64,000 bases of DNA from Tamarix chinensis. Lineage: Eukaryota > Streptophyta > Magnoliopsida > Caryophyllales > Tamaricaceae. Where the stretch lies: assembly GCA_030549775.1 (NCBI GenBank), contig CM060175.1:68315745-68379744 (forward strand), written 5' to 3'. Shown here one piece after another: positions 10,744-23,711 of the stretch (its first letter is position 1; each line of letters starts with the position of its first letter). The translations under genes and the position numbers were made by a program. The notes beneath the pieces were generated by a model. It had not been told where the DNA came from and ran no database searches. It was given only the letters and a program-made list of their open reading frames with translations.

Positions 10744-12646
10744 TGTAATCCCCCAAAATTTTAAAAGCCTATAATTTAATAAATAATTTTTAATTGAGAT
10801 AAATTAGCTTTTAAATCTATTTAATTTAATTATTTTATGGATTTTTGAGTATATAAAATTGGATATAAATATTTAATAAATTAAAATAAATATTTTTTTA
10901 TTTTATCATACCCTTTTTATTTAAATAGTTTTTCAAACCATTATTTTACTAAAATTATCCTTTTAAAACCTATATATTTAATTATATTTAATTAAATTAT
11001 TAAATAAATTTACTACCCAAAAATTTTATATTTTATTATTTTATAAATTAAATTATTTTATTTTGTCCCTTTTTCCCTTTTTCCTTTTCTTTCTCCTTTT
11101 TATCCTTTCTTTCTTTTTCCTTTTCTTCTCTCAGGTCGCCATCCCCGGCCTGCCTTGCCTTCCTCGCCCCTGGGCCGCTGGCTCATTTATTTCCTTCCTT
11201 TCCTTCTTCTCCTACCCATGTCGTTGGCCTAGACCACCATCCCTCTTATTTTCTTCCTTCCTCCCCACGCGAGCTCGGCCTGTCCTCCTTTCCTTTATTT
11301 CCTTCCTTCTCCCCTGACCGGGCCGGCCCACTCCCCTCTTCCTCTTCGCCGGCCTACATGCACACAACCCCCCTTCTTCTTTCTTTCTTCTTTTTCCTTT
11401 ACCCCGGTGCCAAAATCCGACCACCTCTGCCATCTCCGGCCACCCTACCTACAACTCTTTCCCCCTACTGATCTCCCTATCTCTCTCTCTCTCCCTCGCC
11501 ATTTTTCCTACTCATCTCGGCCCCACCACCTCTCCCTCTACTTTCCCATGCCCATCTTTTCTCCTCCCTCTCCCTACCATTCCCATGTCCCTACCACCCT
11601 ACCGCCACCCTACCGAGCCCCATGTCCCCTCCTTTCTCTTCCTCTTCTTTTCCTTCTTCCCTCCCTGCCTCATTCAACCATTTTTCGAGCCTCCCATGCC
11701 TTCCCCAACCTTCTTTCTCTTCCTTTATTCTCCTCCCATCTCCCTCCCTATTTTGCTTCGCCGCCCCTATTCCACTGATGTTGCCACCGCACTAGCCACC
11801 TGCACCACCCCCTGCCATCCTCTACCTCACCCCTAAACCATCACAGCACCCCTCGAGCCACCCTGTAGCCTCCTTCTTCCTCCCCTTTTCTTTTTCTCTT
11901 CTTTCCCTCCCTTCTCGGCAACCACCCTGCACCGCCTCATTTCACTGTCGTTCCGTCGCCTCTGCCACCACCTAAGCTACCAAACCAACCCCTGCAACCT
12001 CCTCTACCACCCCCATATCCCCTTTGGCCGAAAAAACCACCCACAACCCTTCATGTTTTCCCTCCCATTTCCTTCCTTCTCAGCCCCCTCCATCTAGACC
12101 CACCTTGACAACCACCTTCACAGCCTCGCTGTCGCCGCCCTTAGTTGCTGTTAATGCATCCCCGACCACCACCTACACCCCCTCTCCACCTCTGCACCCT
12201 TCCTTTGCCTTAAATCCTCTCCCTCGTGCCTTCTTTCCTAGCCCTAAATCCCCAACCCAAAAATAGCCCATTTTTTCCTTCCTTTCACCCAACTTCTAAC
12301 CTCTCTCCTTTTGTTTTGCATGCAGCAAATGCTGTATGAGCATGATGAGCTACTGCATGCCTTGTTCATTTTAGTGTAATAAATTTAAAGGTATAATAAT
12401 ATTATAATTTAATTATTTGATTAATTAAGTGTTAAAAAGTCTTATGTATTGGTTTTTCTTATTTCTAATGTGATAAATATTTATATTAATTTTTATGTAT
12501 TGTTTTTGCTAATCAAAGCTTGAACCTTTAACTGGAATACTGGTAAGGTTTGTTTTTGGAGGAATTAAGGTAATCGTTAAACCTCACTTAAACACATGGA
12601 TTACTGTATGCTAGTACATTAGGGTTTCAATATGTTGTTTTTCATG

Positions 12647-12679
<33 letters not shown>

Positions 12680-13446
12680 TAATATATTATATGTAGTCTC
12701 TTATATTGATTGATAAAAAGGAAGCATGTTAGATTATGTGCTATGTATGGAAATATTGCTTAAGGTAAGAGTTTGGTTATTAATGAAAATGTTAAGTATA
12801 TATCCATGTTGTATTATGCTATTGTGACCTTTAATGCATGGTTAGTATTATTGTGAGCCCTAGGGGTATTTTAGTAATATGTCTTGTGCAATAATGCGGC
12901 CTAATAGGTATGGTGTTAATGAGTATTATATCAAATATAATAGTTGGGGAGTTGGATAATGAGAATGGGGTATTAATACTAATATTTCATGTGGTGATGA
13001 TAATTTAATATAAGTGGAGTAATAAGGAGCAAAATGGTAATTTATAATTAAAAAGGGTAAATTAGTAATTTTGGATGTAAGGGGTAAAATAATAATTTTT
13101 GAGGTAAGGGAAAATGGTAAATTGCAAGTAAAAAGGGTAAATTGGTAATTTTGGAAGTAAAAGGGTAAAATGGTAATTTTGGAGGTAAAGGGGTAAAATG
13201 GTAATTTTGAAATTAAAGAGCATAATGGTAATATTGTAATTCAAGGGTAAAATGGTAATTTTGTAATTAAAGGGTATAATGGTAATCTTATAATTAAAGG
13301 AAAAAATGGTAATTTTGTAGTTCAAGGGCAAAATGGTAATTTTATAAATAAAAGGGTAAAATGGTAATTTTTTAATTAAAGGGTAAAATGGTAATTTTGT
13401 AATTAAAGGGTAAGACGGTAATTTAGTAATTAAAGGGAAAAATGGT
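10744..13446 (+). mobile_element. 5' part of a nested long-LTR element
   Basis: It begins TGTAATCCCCCAAAATTTT. About 300 bp of A/T-rich sequence follows, then a nearly pure C/T tract (11060-11420), then C-rich sequence with proline-rich spurious frames to about 12300, and AT-rich sequence to 13446 with a (TA)n at 12651-12674. No gag or pol is present. The outer ends of this insertion are 10744 and 25318, fixed by the split gypsy LTR. The open frames at 11063-12266 come from pyrimidine bias, lack homology to anything I recognise, and are not called. Confidence 0.65.
13020..13446 (+). repeat. tandem array of a 26-30 bp unit
   Basis: Imperfect units of the form AAAGGGTAAAATGGTAATTT, followed by a variable 5-8 bp linker (TGTAATT, GGAAGT), repeat about 14 times. 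The array lies inside the long LTR, and the CACTA element was inserted in its last unit. The minus-strand frame here (repeating NYKITI) is a product of the repeat. Confidence 0.85.
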
Positions 13447-13540
13447 CACTACAGTAAAACGATATATAGGGACGTTTAATTAGCGACGGTTTACAATACC
13501 GTCGTTGACAGCAAAAAAAAACATTAACATTTTTAAACCG
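13447..13540 (+). repeat. CACTA left terminus and subterminal repeats
   Basis: CACTACAG starts the element. GCGACGGTTT (about 13483), CCGTCG (about 13499) and AACCGTCAGT (about 13537) are the short, direction-alternating motifs that the TNPA-type protein binds in this superfamily. Confidence 0.7.
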
Positions 13541-14605
13541 TCAGTAATTTTGACCCCAAAACAAAACCCACCCGCCCACTCGAAAATTTCAGCTACACCC
13601 TCTCTCTCCCGTGCTTTCTTCCCTCCCCATTGTTGCTGGCTAATGTCTGATTTACGCGCGTCTTGCTCCCTTCTCCCCCTTCCCGTTTGCCTTCTTCCCT
13701 TCTCCAATTAGTAAAACATGCGCCCTATTTCAGCATTCCTTCTCCCATTGCTGCCCTGCTTCAGCCTTGCCCGTCCCGTCCCTGGCTTGCTTCCTTCTCC
13801 GGTCATCGCCTGCTCATGTAATTTGATTACAAGTAAATTCGAAGCCCTAATTATGAGTTACAGTATTAACTTCTCCCTAGTTTTGAGTTACATCGGTTAG
13901 ATATACACACTTTGTATGTTGCTTGCACCATTATTAGTTGGTTTTGTTGCTGCTTTTAATTGCAAAGAATTTGGAAGTAAGAGATGAATATGGCCATTAA
14001 TGTGGTATGATACCAGTATAAGGAATTAAAAAAGAGGAATGCAGAACCACAATATTTATTATTTAACACTAGGATTGGGGAATGATTGGTCTCTAGCATC
14101 ATCTAAAAATTATATTGACTCTACATAATTTTCTGCTGTTGAGGTATAAATCTTCTTCTCTACATTCTCAATTTGAGTAGCATTTATATATATATATGTT
14201 AAGAAATTGACTTTGAAATCTATATATTGGACTAATATTTCCTAGAAAATTAATTCGTCAATTAGAATAAGCATCTACAAATAATGAGCATATGTAATTT
14301 TTGGCTAGAATGTGAACAATCATCTACATTAGTTACTTAGTTCATATATTTCTTGATGTTCATCCTATCAATGAATACAGTGGCCAAATTAAGAAATGTC
14401 TAAGTTTATAATTATATTATTATTATGTTTTATAATTATATTATTCTCAAACATAGTCCGAAATTTATATGACATGCTTATGAATGCTGGATGGTATTAG
14501 TTATTCTAGAGCTAAGTAGTTTTAATTTATACAAAGAAAGTTATTATTTTTATTGATTCATTGATACATTTGTAATGTTCAGGTAAATTGGGAATATATT
14601 TTATC

Positions 14606-16320
14606 ATGGATAAAAGTTGGATAGATTCAAACAGGACTAGTACCAAGTTTCTAGCAGGATTTGATAGTTTTTTAAAGCTTGCAACTTCTAAGGTGGCTAT
14701 AAATAGAAAAATATGGTACCCATGTTGAAAGTGTTATAATAGATATCGTTATCCGGTTGATGTTGTCACCAGTCATGTTATGAAAAATGGATTTCTAAAA
14801 AATTACACCAATTAGGTTTTTCATGGAGAGCCAATATGGGAAACGGCTAATGATGTGTCTACTAGTATGGATGGCATTAGGCCAAACGTTGAGGATAGAG
14901 ATGAAATTCCTGCACTTGTGAGAGATGCATTTGGATTATTAGATCAAGGAATTGAAAATCATCCCATAGAATCTTCAAGTCCACTTCAACCAAGATTCAA
15001 CGATTATTCCCATGGTTGTGATAATTTACCTGAAAACCAACCTATGAATACTCCTAGTGATGAAGAAGTTCGCTATCATAGGTTGCTAAAGTATTGTGAG
15101 GAATAATTATATCCTGGGTGCAATAATTATTCAAAATTATCATTCATTTTGCACTTGTGCCATTTGAAAAGCATGAACGGTTGGTCTTCGAAGTCTTTTA
15201 CTATGCTGCTTGAACTGATGTCCAATGCATTTCCTATGTTGTGTCCATTTCCATCTTCTTGGTATGAAGCAAAAAAGTTGATAAATGAATTGGGTCTTAG
15301 ATATGAAAATATTGATGCATGTCCAAATGAGTGCATGTTATATTGGGATGATGGAAGAAATGATAGGACAATGTTAAACAATTGTTTGGTGTGTAAGACT
15401 TCACGTTGGGAGAATCTGATTGACATGGATTGCAGTGATGCAGGTGAGCGAGATATTAATAGAAGGAAAAACTAAGGAAAGTTCTACGGTACTTCCCATT
15501 GATTCCAAGGCTAAAAAGAATATACATGTCATCAAAGATGGCCACGGATATGAGATGGCATGACATAGATCGTATGAAAGATGGGAAATTAAGACATCCG
15601 GCTGATGGTTTAGCATGGAAAGATATTGATGCTCATTATCCTAATTTTGCTCTCGATCCTTGCAATATTCATCTTGGACTTGCTAGTGATGGTTTTAATC
15701 CATTCCGAACATTGAGCACCAATCATAGCACTTGACCTGTTATTCTAGTTCCTTATAATCTCCCGCCATGGATGCGTATGAAAAAATCATCATTTATTTT
15801 GTCGATGATTATACCAGGGAAAAAGGGGTCAGGTAATGACATTGATGTGTATTTGCAACCTCTCATATGTGAGTTAAGGCAGTTGTGGGAGGGTGTCAAT
15901 GCATTTGATGCAGCTTTGAAGCAAAAATTTCAATTACGAGCTGCTCTCATATGGACTATAAATGATTTTCCAGCTTATGTAAATTTATCAAGGTGGAGTA
16001 CAAAGGGCGCACTTGCTTGCCCATGTTGTGGAAGTGCTACTTCTTCAAGATGGCTAAAATTTGGTAGAAAGTTTTGTTATATGAGGCATCGCTGATGGTT
16101 ACCAGATGATCACTTATTTCGATTTCAACCTTCAGAATTTGATGGAACAATAGAGGTTGATAGGGCTCCACCTACACCTTCAGGAGTTGCTATTCGTAGG
16201 CAAATGGATGTTATCAATCATGTTTATGGCAAGCCATCAGATCAACGTACAAGATCTGCTCAATCTACTGTTAGGCATCCACTAGTCTTAGAGATTAATG
16301 AGGACATAGATGGGGAGGCG
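14606..16320 (+). pseudogene. TNP2-like CACTA transposase, N-terminal and catalytic part
   Basis: Translation from ATG 14606 (MDKSWIDSNRTSTKF) gives the transposase-associated domain with its PC..C zinc-binding pattern and ending FHGEPIWE. The TNP2 transposase domain follows (CHLKSMNGWSSKSF, FPSSWYEAKKLI, YENIDACPNECMLYW, WHDIDRMKDGKLRHPADG, NPFRTLSTNHST, WSTKGALACPCCG). Stops occur near 14728, 14814, 15104, 15472, 15733 and 16094, several of them in place of conserved Trp, and some frames shift. One TAA (15104) precedes a continuing homologous segment. In the family this protein cuts at the element ends. Introns may explain part of the breaks, but not all. Confidence 0.85.
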
Positions 16321-16960
16321 GAGGAGGAGGAGTAGGAGGAAGTTTTTTATGATAGCCTTGTGCAACATAATTGGAAGAAAAGAAGTATTTTTTTTTATCT
16401 TCCATATTGGCAACATCACCTCATCCGTCACAATTTGGATGTCATGCACATAGAGAAAAACATGTGTGATAATTTGTTAGGAACATTTCTGGGTATTGAT
16501 AGGAAATCAAAAGACAATTATGAAGCACACATGGATCTTAAGGATATTGGGATACGACAAAATTTACATCCAATCGAACTTCCCAACAACAAGTATGTTT
16601 TACCTGATGCTTCTTATACCATGAATGCCAGTGATAAGGTTCGTTTCTTGTCAATTTTGCGGAAGATTAAAGTTCTTGATGGATATGCATCTAACATCTC
16701 AACATGTGTTAGTTTGATAGACAAAAGGTTGTTCAACCTTACAAGCCATGACAGTCATATCTTAATGCAAGATTTGCTTCCAATTGCATTAAGAGCATCT
16801 ATGAGTACCGAAGTTGTTCTGATCTCAGACCTGTCTTTGTTCTTTAAATCCTTATGTAGCAAAAAACTTGATTTATAAGAGCTTGATAATTTACAACAAC
16901 ACGTTGTTTTGACATTGTGCCACATGGAAAAGGTATTTCCACCAAGCTTTTTTACAAGCA
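16321..16960 (+). pseudogene. DUF4218 part of the CACTA transposase gene
   Basis: The frame at 16360-16878 reads HHLIRHNLDVMHIEKNMCDN, LLGTFLGIDRKSKDN and LTSHDSHILMQDLLPIALR, the junction of TNP2 with the DUF4218 domain that usually follows it. A stop at 16876 ends the frame, but homologous sequence (HMEKVFPPSFFTSMVHLIVHL) continues to about 17040. It belongs to the same gene as 14606-16320. Confidence 0.8.
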
Positions 16961-17782
16961 TGGTTCATCTAATTGTGCATCTTCTAGAGCGAGTAAAATT
17001 CACTGGTCCAGTTCACTATACATGGATGTATCCTATTGAACGGTAAGGACATTTGTAATATTCCATATCTACATGATTGGTGCTTTTAACACTTCTATGG
17101 TTGAAGTCATATGCCCTAATTGTTTTATTTGGCAGGGCCTTAGTACGATTAAAATCAAGTGTCCATAACAAAGCTCATTCTGAGGGTTCGATAGCTGAAG
17201 GATACAATATTCATGAATGTTTGATATTTTATTCATGTTATTTTGGAAATGTTGAAACTGTCTTTAATTGAGGACCAAGGAATGATGAATTTATCCAAGG
17301 TTTTAACAAGTATTTGTTCAACACCGGCGGACAATCGATAGGCAAGATTCATCATCTTAATTTAGATGATTTAAATCTCAAGCAATCTCATCATTACGTG
17401 CTTATCCAACGTGACTATTTCGATGCGCACCGTAGGTAATATCACATGTAGTATAATAGTTGTGTAACTTTATTAGTCGAAGTTTGTTCTTATTAAATCT
17501 AATTATCTTATATGGTTTTAGTGAATTCATACGTGAAAAGCGTCGGGCAAATAGGAATATTTGACCTGATGAGAATAGTGAGAAAAAATGGGTAATTGAA
17601 GAGTTTTTTTAATGGCTTCAATCAAAGGTAGTTTTATTAACATGTATAAAAATACTCTTTTATTTTGTATAAATGGTGTAATTTTTAAAATATAATTTTA
17701 GGGACGGTACTTTGAAGACACTATAGAAGGTGGAAAATTTTGGAAGGCTTTGGCACGATGACCTAATAAATTAGTTAGATCG

Positions 17783-18280
17783 ATGAATTCTTTCATCACA
17801 AGGGGATATAGATTCCATACAAAAAAGAGAGATGAGAGGAGGAAAGCTCAAAACTGTGGGGTGATGGTATTTGCTAATGGAATAAAATACTATGGAAGGA
17901 TTAGAGACATTTATGAATTGGATTACTATGGGAGTTGCCAAGTTGTATTATTTTGTTGTGATTGGGTAAATATTAATTCAATTAGAGGCTTGAAGCAAGA
18001 TAACAATGGCTTTACATTGGTAAATTTAAACCATTTGATTCATACGGGCAGAGCATTGAAAGATGATCCATTCATTCTTGCATCTCAAGCAACCCAAGTG
18101 TTTTATGTCAAAGATGGGAAGCAAGAAGGTTGGTTTCACATTTTTGAAGTAAATCCAAAAGACAACTATCAGTTAGGAGCACGTGTACAAGGAGAAAATG
18201 ATTCCATTGAAAACAATGATGAATTTGATCTTCTTTATCCTCAATATGTTCCTTCTACTTCTATTAACACATTTAGCTAG
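17783..18280 (+). pseudogene. DUF4216 part of the CACTA transposase gene
   Basis: A 165-residue frame with NCGVMVFANGIKYYGRI, LDYYGSCQVVLFCCDWVN, ASQATQVFYVKDGK and HIFEVNPKDNYQL matches the DUF4216 domain at the C-terminus of plant TNP2 proteins. The pieces at 17100-17620, including a probable exon/intron boundary near 17437-17520, link it to the DUF4218 part. The frame itself is open, so only the upstream part is visibly broken. Confidence 0.8.
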
Positions 18281-18480
18281 GATGGACATGGATGAGTAGT
18301 TCTTTTTGCTTTTTTGGTGTTTGTATTTGGTTTTCATTGCTATGTATTTCTGTGAACCATACTTATAATATTAGTTTGATAATACTTAGTGATTGTAGTA
18401 TTTCTATGGACCATACTTATATTATTACCATACATATATCTAACTATATTTAGTGTGTTTAAATCATATGTTTTGTAGTC

Positions 18481-20404
18481 ATGTATCGCTCAAAGAATGC
18501 AAGCAAGAGATTAATGTCTGATTCACGTGCATCTTCATCTCATCCTTGCACAAATGATAGTGGCTCACCCATTTCACCAAACACACTTGTTCGAGCTTTT
18601 GCTGATACAAGATCATCAGGTGAGGGATCTCCAAATGCACATTTACCATTCACACTTGATAGTGGTTTGTATAATGCCCCACAATTAGAGGGGCATGTCC
18701 ATGAGGAGCATATCCTTGATAAGCATGATACACCGGATATAAGCGGTAGTGGTAGTCGAAGTGGAAGTGGAAATGGTAGTGGTAGAAGTGAAAATAGCAC
18801 AACTATATTTGATAATGACTTCATGAAATTTATTGGTAAGGATGATTCATTAAATTATTTAGTGTTGTATTTCTTTGATGTAATTCTTACTTCCGTGTTT
18901 AACTAATTTATCATTCAATTGGTGAGGGAAAGATTACGCGAAGGCAGCGAAAAATTGAGCTAAAAGATATTTGGAATCTTAGGAATGGTGAGAAGATGAT
19001 AGTGGATGTCAATGAAAATTTTCAACCAATTAGGAAGTCATGGCATTAATTCCATCGTTGGTTGGGGGACTTAGCAAAAAAAAAATAGAATAGTGTCCTT
19101 ATGAAGAACATGATTGGCGTCATATCCATAAAAGATTCAAAGATGATTTGAAGAAATTAGTTCGGGTATTTCTTGGTTATTATTATTATTCTTGAGTAAT
19201 ATTTTTCTTATTATTTATTAATCTTATTCTATTCATTATACAAAGGAAATTTCTTCTTCCTTTGGGAAGTGTGATGGACAAATATTTCTTGAGTAATATT
19301 GGTATAAAGGTAAGGCAAAGGAAGTATGAGTTGAAGGCTATTTATTACCGTCCTGGTGAGACTAAAGATCAAGTGGTTGATAAATGGGATAAGACAGGAC
19401 TTCCTAAGGCTCATTGGATCAAACTTTTTGAATATTGGTTCTCTGATAAAGGAAAGGTACAATATTTTACTATGTATAAAGTTATACTATAAATCACATA
19501 TAAACTCATCTAATTATTTATTTGATCTAGAGTGCTGCTAAGCGAGGAGAAACTGTGAGAAAAGAAGCATCTCATTTTCATACTCACGGAGCAAAAAGTT
19601 TTGCTATTGCTAGAGATGAATTTGTGAGTAATTCATGACAAACCAAAATATAATCTACAAAAGTGTGTTTTAAACTTCTTGTTTGATTTATTTTTATTTG
19701 ATACTTTAGAAGAGATTGGAAGGAAGAGAGCCTGGTGACTTGGAAATGTTTATACAAAATCATAAAAGACGTTATGGGAGTTACTCGATGAATTCAACAT
19801 CGAAAGAGTTTGTGGTATGAAGTACTGATCTATTCACACAGTTACTCACTGGTATCCTAATTTTTTTGATCTATTTGATTTTGATTATGTGTATCTTATT
19901 TTTTCTATTTTAATATAGGATGATGCCATTGCTTTTGTCAATGATAAAACCGGCAATTCTGAATTTTCGGGTTCTACAGTTGATGCAGAAAAGGAAGCCA
20001 TCCTAGCCCTATATGGAAAAATTCATAGCGGTAGGGCATTTGGCTATAGGCATGGGGCTACACAGTCAAATTTAGATATGTGTAATCAAAATGTAGGAAA
20101 ATCCAATGAAGATGTTGAAAGGGTAAGTAAGAAATTAGCTGTTACTACTGAAAAGCTGTAGAAAACTGAAGAGAAGTTGCAGAAAACTAAAGAAAAGTTG
20201 CAAAAATCCGAAGAAGAGATGGCCACCACTAGAGAAGAAATGGCTTCTATGAAACAAGTTCAAGAAGCTTTTATGAAAAGAGTTAATGAGTGGATGAGAA
20301 GAACAAGCAACACACAGGTATGTTTAATTAAGACTTGTGCGGATGTATCAACATATAGCAAACTAATGCTTATATTGACAGGACCTTACAGGTGGAAAGG
20401 CTAA
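18481..20404 (+). pseudogene. Transposase_24 (TNPA-like) gene of the CACTA element
   Basis: Exon-like segments lie in series: a Ser/Gly-rich N-terminus (18481-18840); ITRRQRKIELKDIWNLRNG (about 18932); LPLGSVMDKYFLSNIGIKVRQRK (about 19258); SAAKRGETVRKEASHFHTHG (about 19531); FAIARDEF; RLEGREPGDLEMFIQNHKR (about 19712); then a coiled coil of repeated EKLQKTKEKLQKSEEEM (20130-20310). This is the pattern of the plant Ptta/En/Spm transposase family (Transposase_24). It would bind subterminal repeats. Segments are separated by AT-rich, GT...AG-like introns of 80-200 bp. Stops at about 19047, 19087 and 20159 mark it as decayed. Confidence 0.72.
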
Positions 20405-20865
20405 AATTGTGTTAGGATGTTGCCCTTCAAGATGATATTAGGTATGCCATTCAAATTTTAGGAAATCCTCATAACTAGTTGAATTACCCATGAAGGTATG
20501 CATTTTTTGTCCTTTTCAAAATTAATACACTGAATATTTGAATGGAGCAAAGAGAGTGCTTGGCCTTTATGTTTTCAGTAGCCATTGCTTCCATTGATAT
20601 GCTATTATCAGAGAAGATTGTAGGTGCTGCAACTAATATGCTAAATTTAGTAAGAAATTGGTGGAGCCATAATTTTTGCAGCACTTGCAGCTTCCAATCA
20701 TTGATCAATTAACTATAGAAAATAAGATGCAAGTTTCTTTAGCATTCTACAACTATAACCCTTATTGACAGAAAATAGGATAAAGATGGAATTGGTTTCT
20801 TCAATATGGGGACTGCCAGTTAGGTAGTCTGATTTTAAAATGCAGACATGTTCCACATTATTGAA

Positions 20866-22745
20866 CTTCCATTTATATCCACATTATTAATATTAATAAT
20901 AATACTGGACTAATAATAATAATAATAATAATTTCAAAATATTAAATAATAATAATAACATATTAATATTAATAATAAAGATAACAACAACGACAACGGC
21001 GACAACAACAACAACAATAATAATAAAATAGAATTAAAAATATAATAGGGCTTCGACCCTCAACATAAATAATAATAAAAACATTAATAATAATGCATAT
21101 CAATAATGGAAATAATAATAATAATAATAATATTTAAATAAATTAAATAAAATAAATTAAGGCCTATAAAAATAGGGAAAATGGTTTAGAGGGTCTAGGG
21201 TTCAACCTTAGGCTGGTGGAGATGGACAACATCGATGGTGGTGCACGATGGCGGCAGCGACGGCGGCGACAACTTGAAAAAGGGTAGAAAAGGGTAAAAG
21301 TTGAATGTTGGGAAAAAGATATGGAGATTTAAGGTGGGAGTTGGGGTGTTTAGAGTTTCCCAGAAGGAGAGGGACATAATAAGGGTGGTGGAGCAGCCAA
21401 AGGTGGTGGCACATGGCGGCGACGGTGGTGGCCGAATGGGGAAGAAGGAGAGAAAGAGAAGACGAGAGGGAGGAAGAGGAAAATAAAGGTAAGGGAAGGT
21501 AGAGGAGGGTCTATATAGTTTTTTTGGGTGGTGTAGGAGGCAACGAAAGCGGCGGACGACGGCGCAAAGGGTGACAGGGATAGAAAATAGGTTGATTGGG
21601 AAGGGGAATTTTCACAGCGGGGGTGGCTTGTGCAAGAAAAATCAAGAGATGAGGGAGGTTTAGGTAGTTAGAGGACGGTCTAAGGATGAGTTTGGTGGGC
21701 GAAGTTGGTGGCAAAGTTGGCTGACGGAGGAGGGAAGGCTGTCTAAAGTTGCGGTGGCACAAAGGAAGGTATTTTCTGAACTCAATCCAAAACCTCAACT
21801 CAACGCTTCCATGGAGATATTTATAGGCTTGAAGGGAAGTTAGGGTTGAAGGGAAGGTGGGAGAGTGGTAGGCAGGAGTGGGCACTGGCCGATGATGGCA
21901 GCCGGCGCACTCCCCATTCATGGTCTGCAAGTGGCCAGAGGAGAGGGAAATCATGCGAGGAATGGGAGAAGTGGTTTGGGTTAATGGATTTATAAAAAAA
22001 TGGGAAAGAGGGAGAAGATAAATGGATGGTCAATGGGGCATGATCGACGACGAAAAATTAGGGAGAGGGGTGGCAGTTGTAGGTGCTCGACGGAGCTGGG
22101 CAAGTGCGAAGTAAGAAGAAGAAGAAAGGTGGGGGGAAAACCGGGCGGTTTGGTGAAGCAAGAAAAGAAAGGGAAGGCGGGAAAAATGGGCGGCAATGGT
22201 AATAATAACAAAACAAAATGCAGCGTTCAATGGGAAAAAGAACAAAAACGCGGGGCGGAGAAAGGCAGAAGAAGAAGACAGTCGCGCGGGCTGGGCCATG
22301 TCGAAGGAAAGGAAGGAGGGAGGGGCTGGGCCGTGGAAAGGGGTAGGCTCAAACAGGGGAAAAGGAGAGGAAAAAGAAAAGAAAAGAAAGAAAAAGAAAG
22401 AAAAGGAAAAGAAAGGAAAAAAGGAAAAAGAAAAGGAAAAGGGAAGAGGAAAAAAGAAATAAAATAGGAGGTTGGGTAAATTAAATTAAATAGAATGTTT
22501 GGGATATTTAAAAATAATAATATTTAAATCCCTTTTTAGGCTAATTTAGGATTTTTAAAATATTTTTCATAAATTTCATTTTAATTAGCAAAACACCCTA
22601 ATTTTCTTCAATATTATTATTTATAAAATTTATATTAATTTAAAACTATTTTTTATTTCTTATTTTAGCATAAATAATTTATTTAAATAATTTTTCTAAT
22701 AAAGTCTCATTTAACTATAATTTTTAAATTTTAAATTTTCGGGGC
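20866..22745 (-). mobile_element. minus-strand 5' part of a long LTR of the same family
   Basis: Read on the minus strand it starts TGAAATGCCCCGAAAATTT at 22745. It then runs through AT-rich sequence, a polypyrimidine block (22340-22470), GC-rich sequence, a TATA box (21816-21825), a conserved AACCTTAGG...GACCCTCTAAACC segment (about 21180-21215) and AAT microsatellites (20880-21140). The same order is present at 57085-53640. The rest of the LTR is missing at the CACTA junction. The frames in it (21195-22467) are composition artefacts. Confidence 0.65.
21816..21825 (-). promoter_or_regulatory. TATA box of the minus-strand LTR
   Basis: TATAAATATC on the minus strand sits at the same place in the LTR as the boxes at 56042-56053 and 63534-63546, between the GC-rich block and a downstream C/T-rich leader. 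Confidence 0.5.
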
Positions 22746-23711
22746 ATTTCAATAATAGTGGGGGTTTCCGTACTCAAAAAACCAAACATAATGATGATAA
22801 GACATGGAAAAGACACGAAGTAATTACAGAGAAACACCATGTGAGTCGGGGCCAAATCGGTCCATCGGTGAATAATAGTAGCCAAGAGCGTTTTTCCCTA
22901 CATGACTGGTCCATTGACGAATAATAGTGGCCAGGAGCATTTTATCTTACATGACTAGTCCATCGACTATAATAGTGGGGTTCCCACACTTGCATGGATT
23001 GATAAAGACTATGATGTGAATTGACTATATTTATCAAAGATCTAAAGAATAAGCCTATTTGGACCATAGCTGGCCTTCATCCTCTTTATTATTGTGAGCT
23101 ACCTATATGATCATGTCATGTATGTTATGTTGTATATTTTTGTATGTTTGGCCTTAGCGCATGGTTACCTTACTCAGTACGTTGCGTATTGATCACCCGT
23201 TTCATGGGTGTTGCTTATTCCCACGAGTAGAAGACCCGTCTGAGTTTGTGCAGGTAGGGGCCAACGTCTTCGATGCCTATGACACTTACGAGGCATCGGG
23301 TGGGGCTGAGTGTTGAGTCTAGACCTGACCTGGGGATCAAGAGTGACTCAGTCGGACTCTTTTTTTCTTTTAACTTGACCATGTATTGTTCTATTTTAGT
23401 TATGTGACATCTTACGATATTTTATGTTTTTGAAAAACTCTAGTCACTTACTCTTTGGGTTGTAATTCTAAATTGCACTATGATTTCTGTATAACTATGA
23501 GGGATTCATCTCATGGACTCTCATTGTTTTAGTAATGACTTGTATTCGATGTTAACCCTGCTTAGCCTTAGCACTTAGTAATGGAACGATAGGAGTGAAC
23601 CGGTCTGGTACTAAGTGTAGCGGTAATGCCTCTTAAAGGTATGTTTTATTATTTTACTTTCGTTAAACATTTTTATTTAAACGAAATTTTTTAGTAGTAC
23701 ATTTTGGGGTT
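22746..23711 (+). mobile_element. 3' part of a long LTR (plus strand), inner copy
   Basis: It opens with AATAATAGTGG-type motifs (22747, 22871, 22920, 22970) and passes through a conserved segment ending CTTAGCCTTAGCACTTAGTA. It ends TTTTGGGGTTGTTGCA, the degenerate form of the family end GGTGTTACA. Its own 5' part is interrupted by the minus-strand LTR piece that ends at 22745. Confidence 0.65.

Larger units (their letters stand above)
13447..20865 (+). mobile_element. CACTA (En/Spm) DNA transposon, right end missing
   Basis: The left terminus CACTACAGTAAAAC at 13447 is followed by subterminal words AGCGACGGTTT and ACCGTCG in both orientations, as in plant CACTA elements. GGT at 13444-13446 is one candidate half of a 3-bp target duplication. 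Two gene regions follow, TNP2-like and Transposase_24-like. The mirrored terminus (CTGTAGTG) is not found before or after 20865, where sequence changes to AAT-rich minus-strand LTR. The right end was therefore lost or displaced, and the right limit is approximate. Confidence 0.75.

Noticed and set aside
11063..12266. Proline/serine/leucine-rich open frames
   Set aside because: They lie in a C/T-only LTR block that rarely forms stops; no domain, no consistent codon use, and equivalent purine-rich frames appear in the inverted copies.
13062..13331. Minus-strand frame with repeating NYKITI
   Set aside because: Product of the 26-30 bp tandem array.
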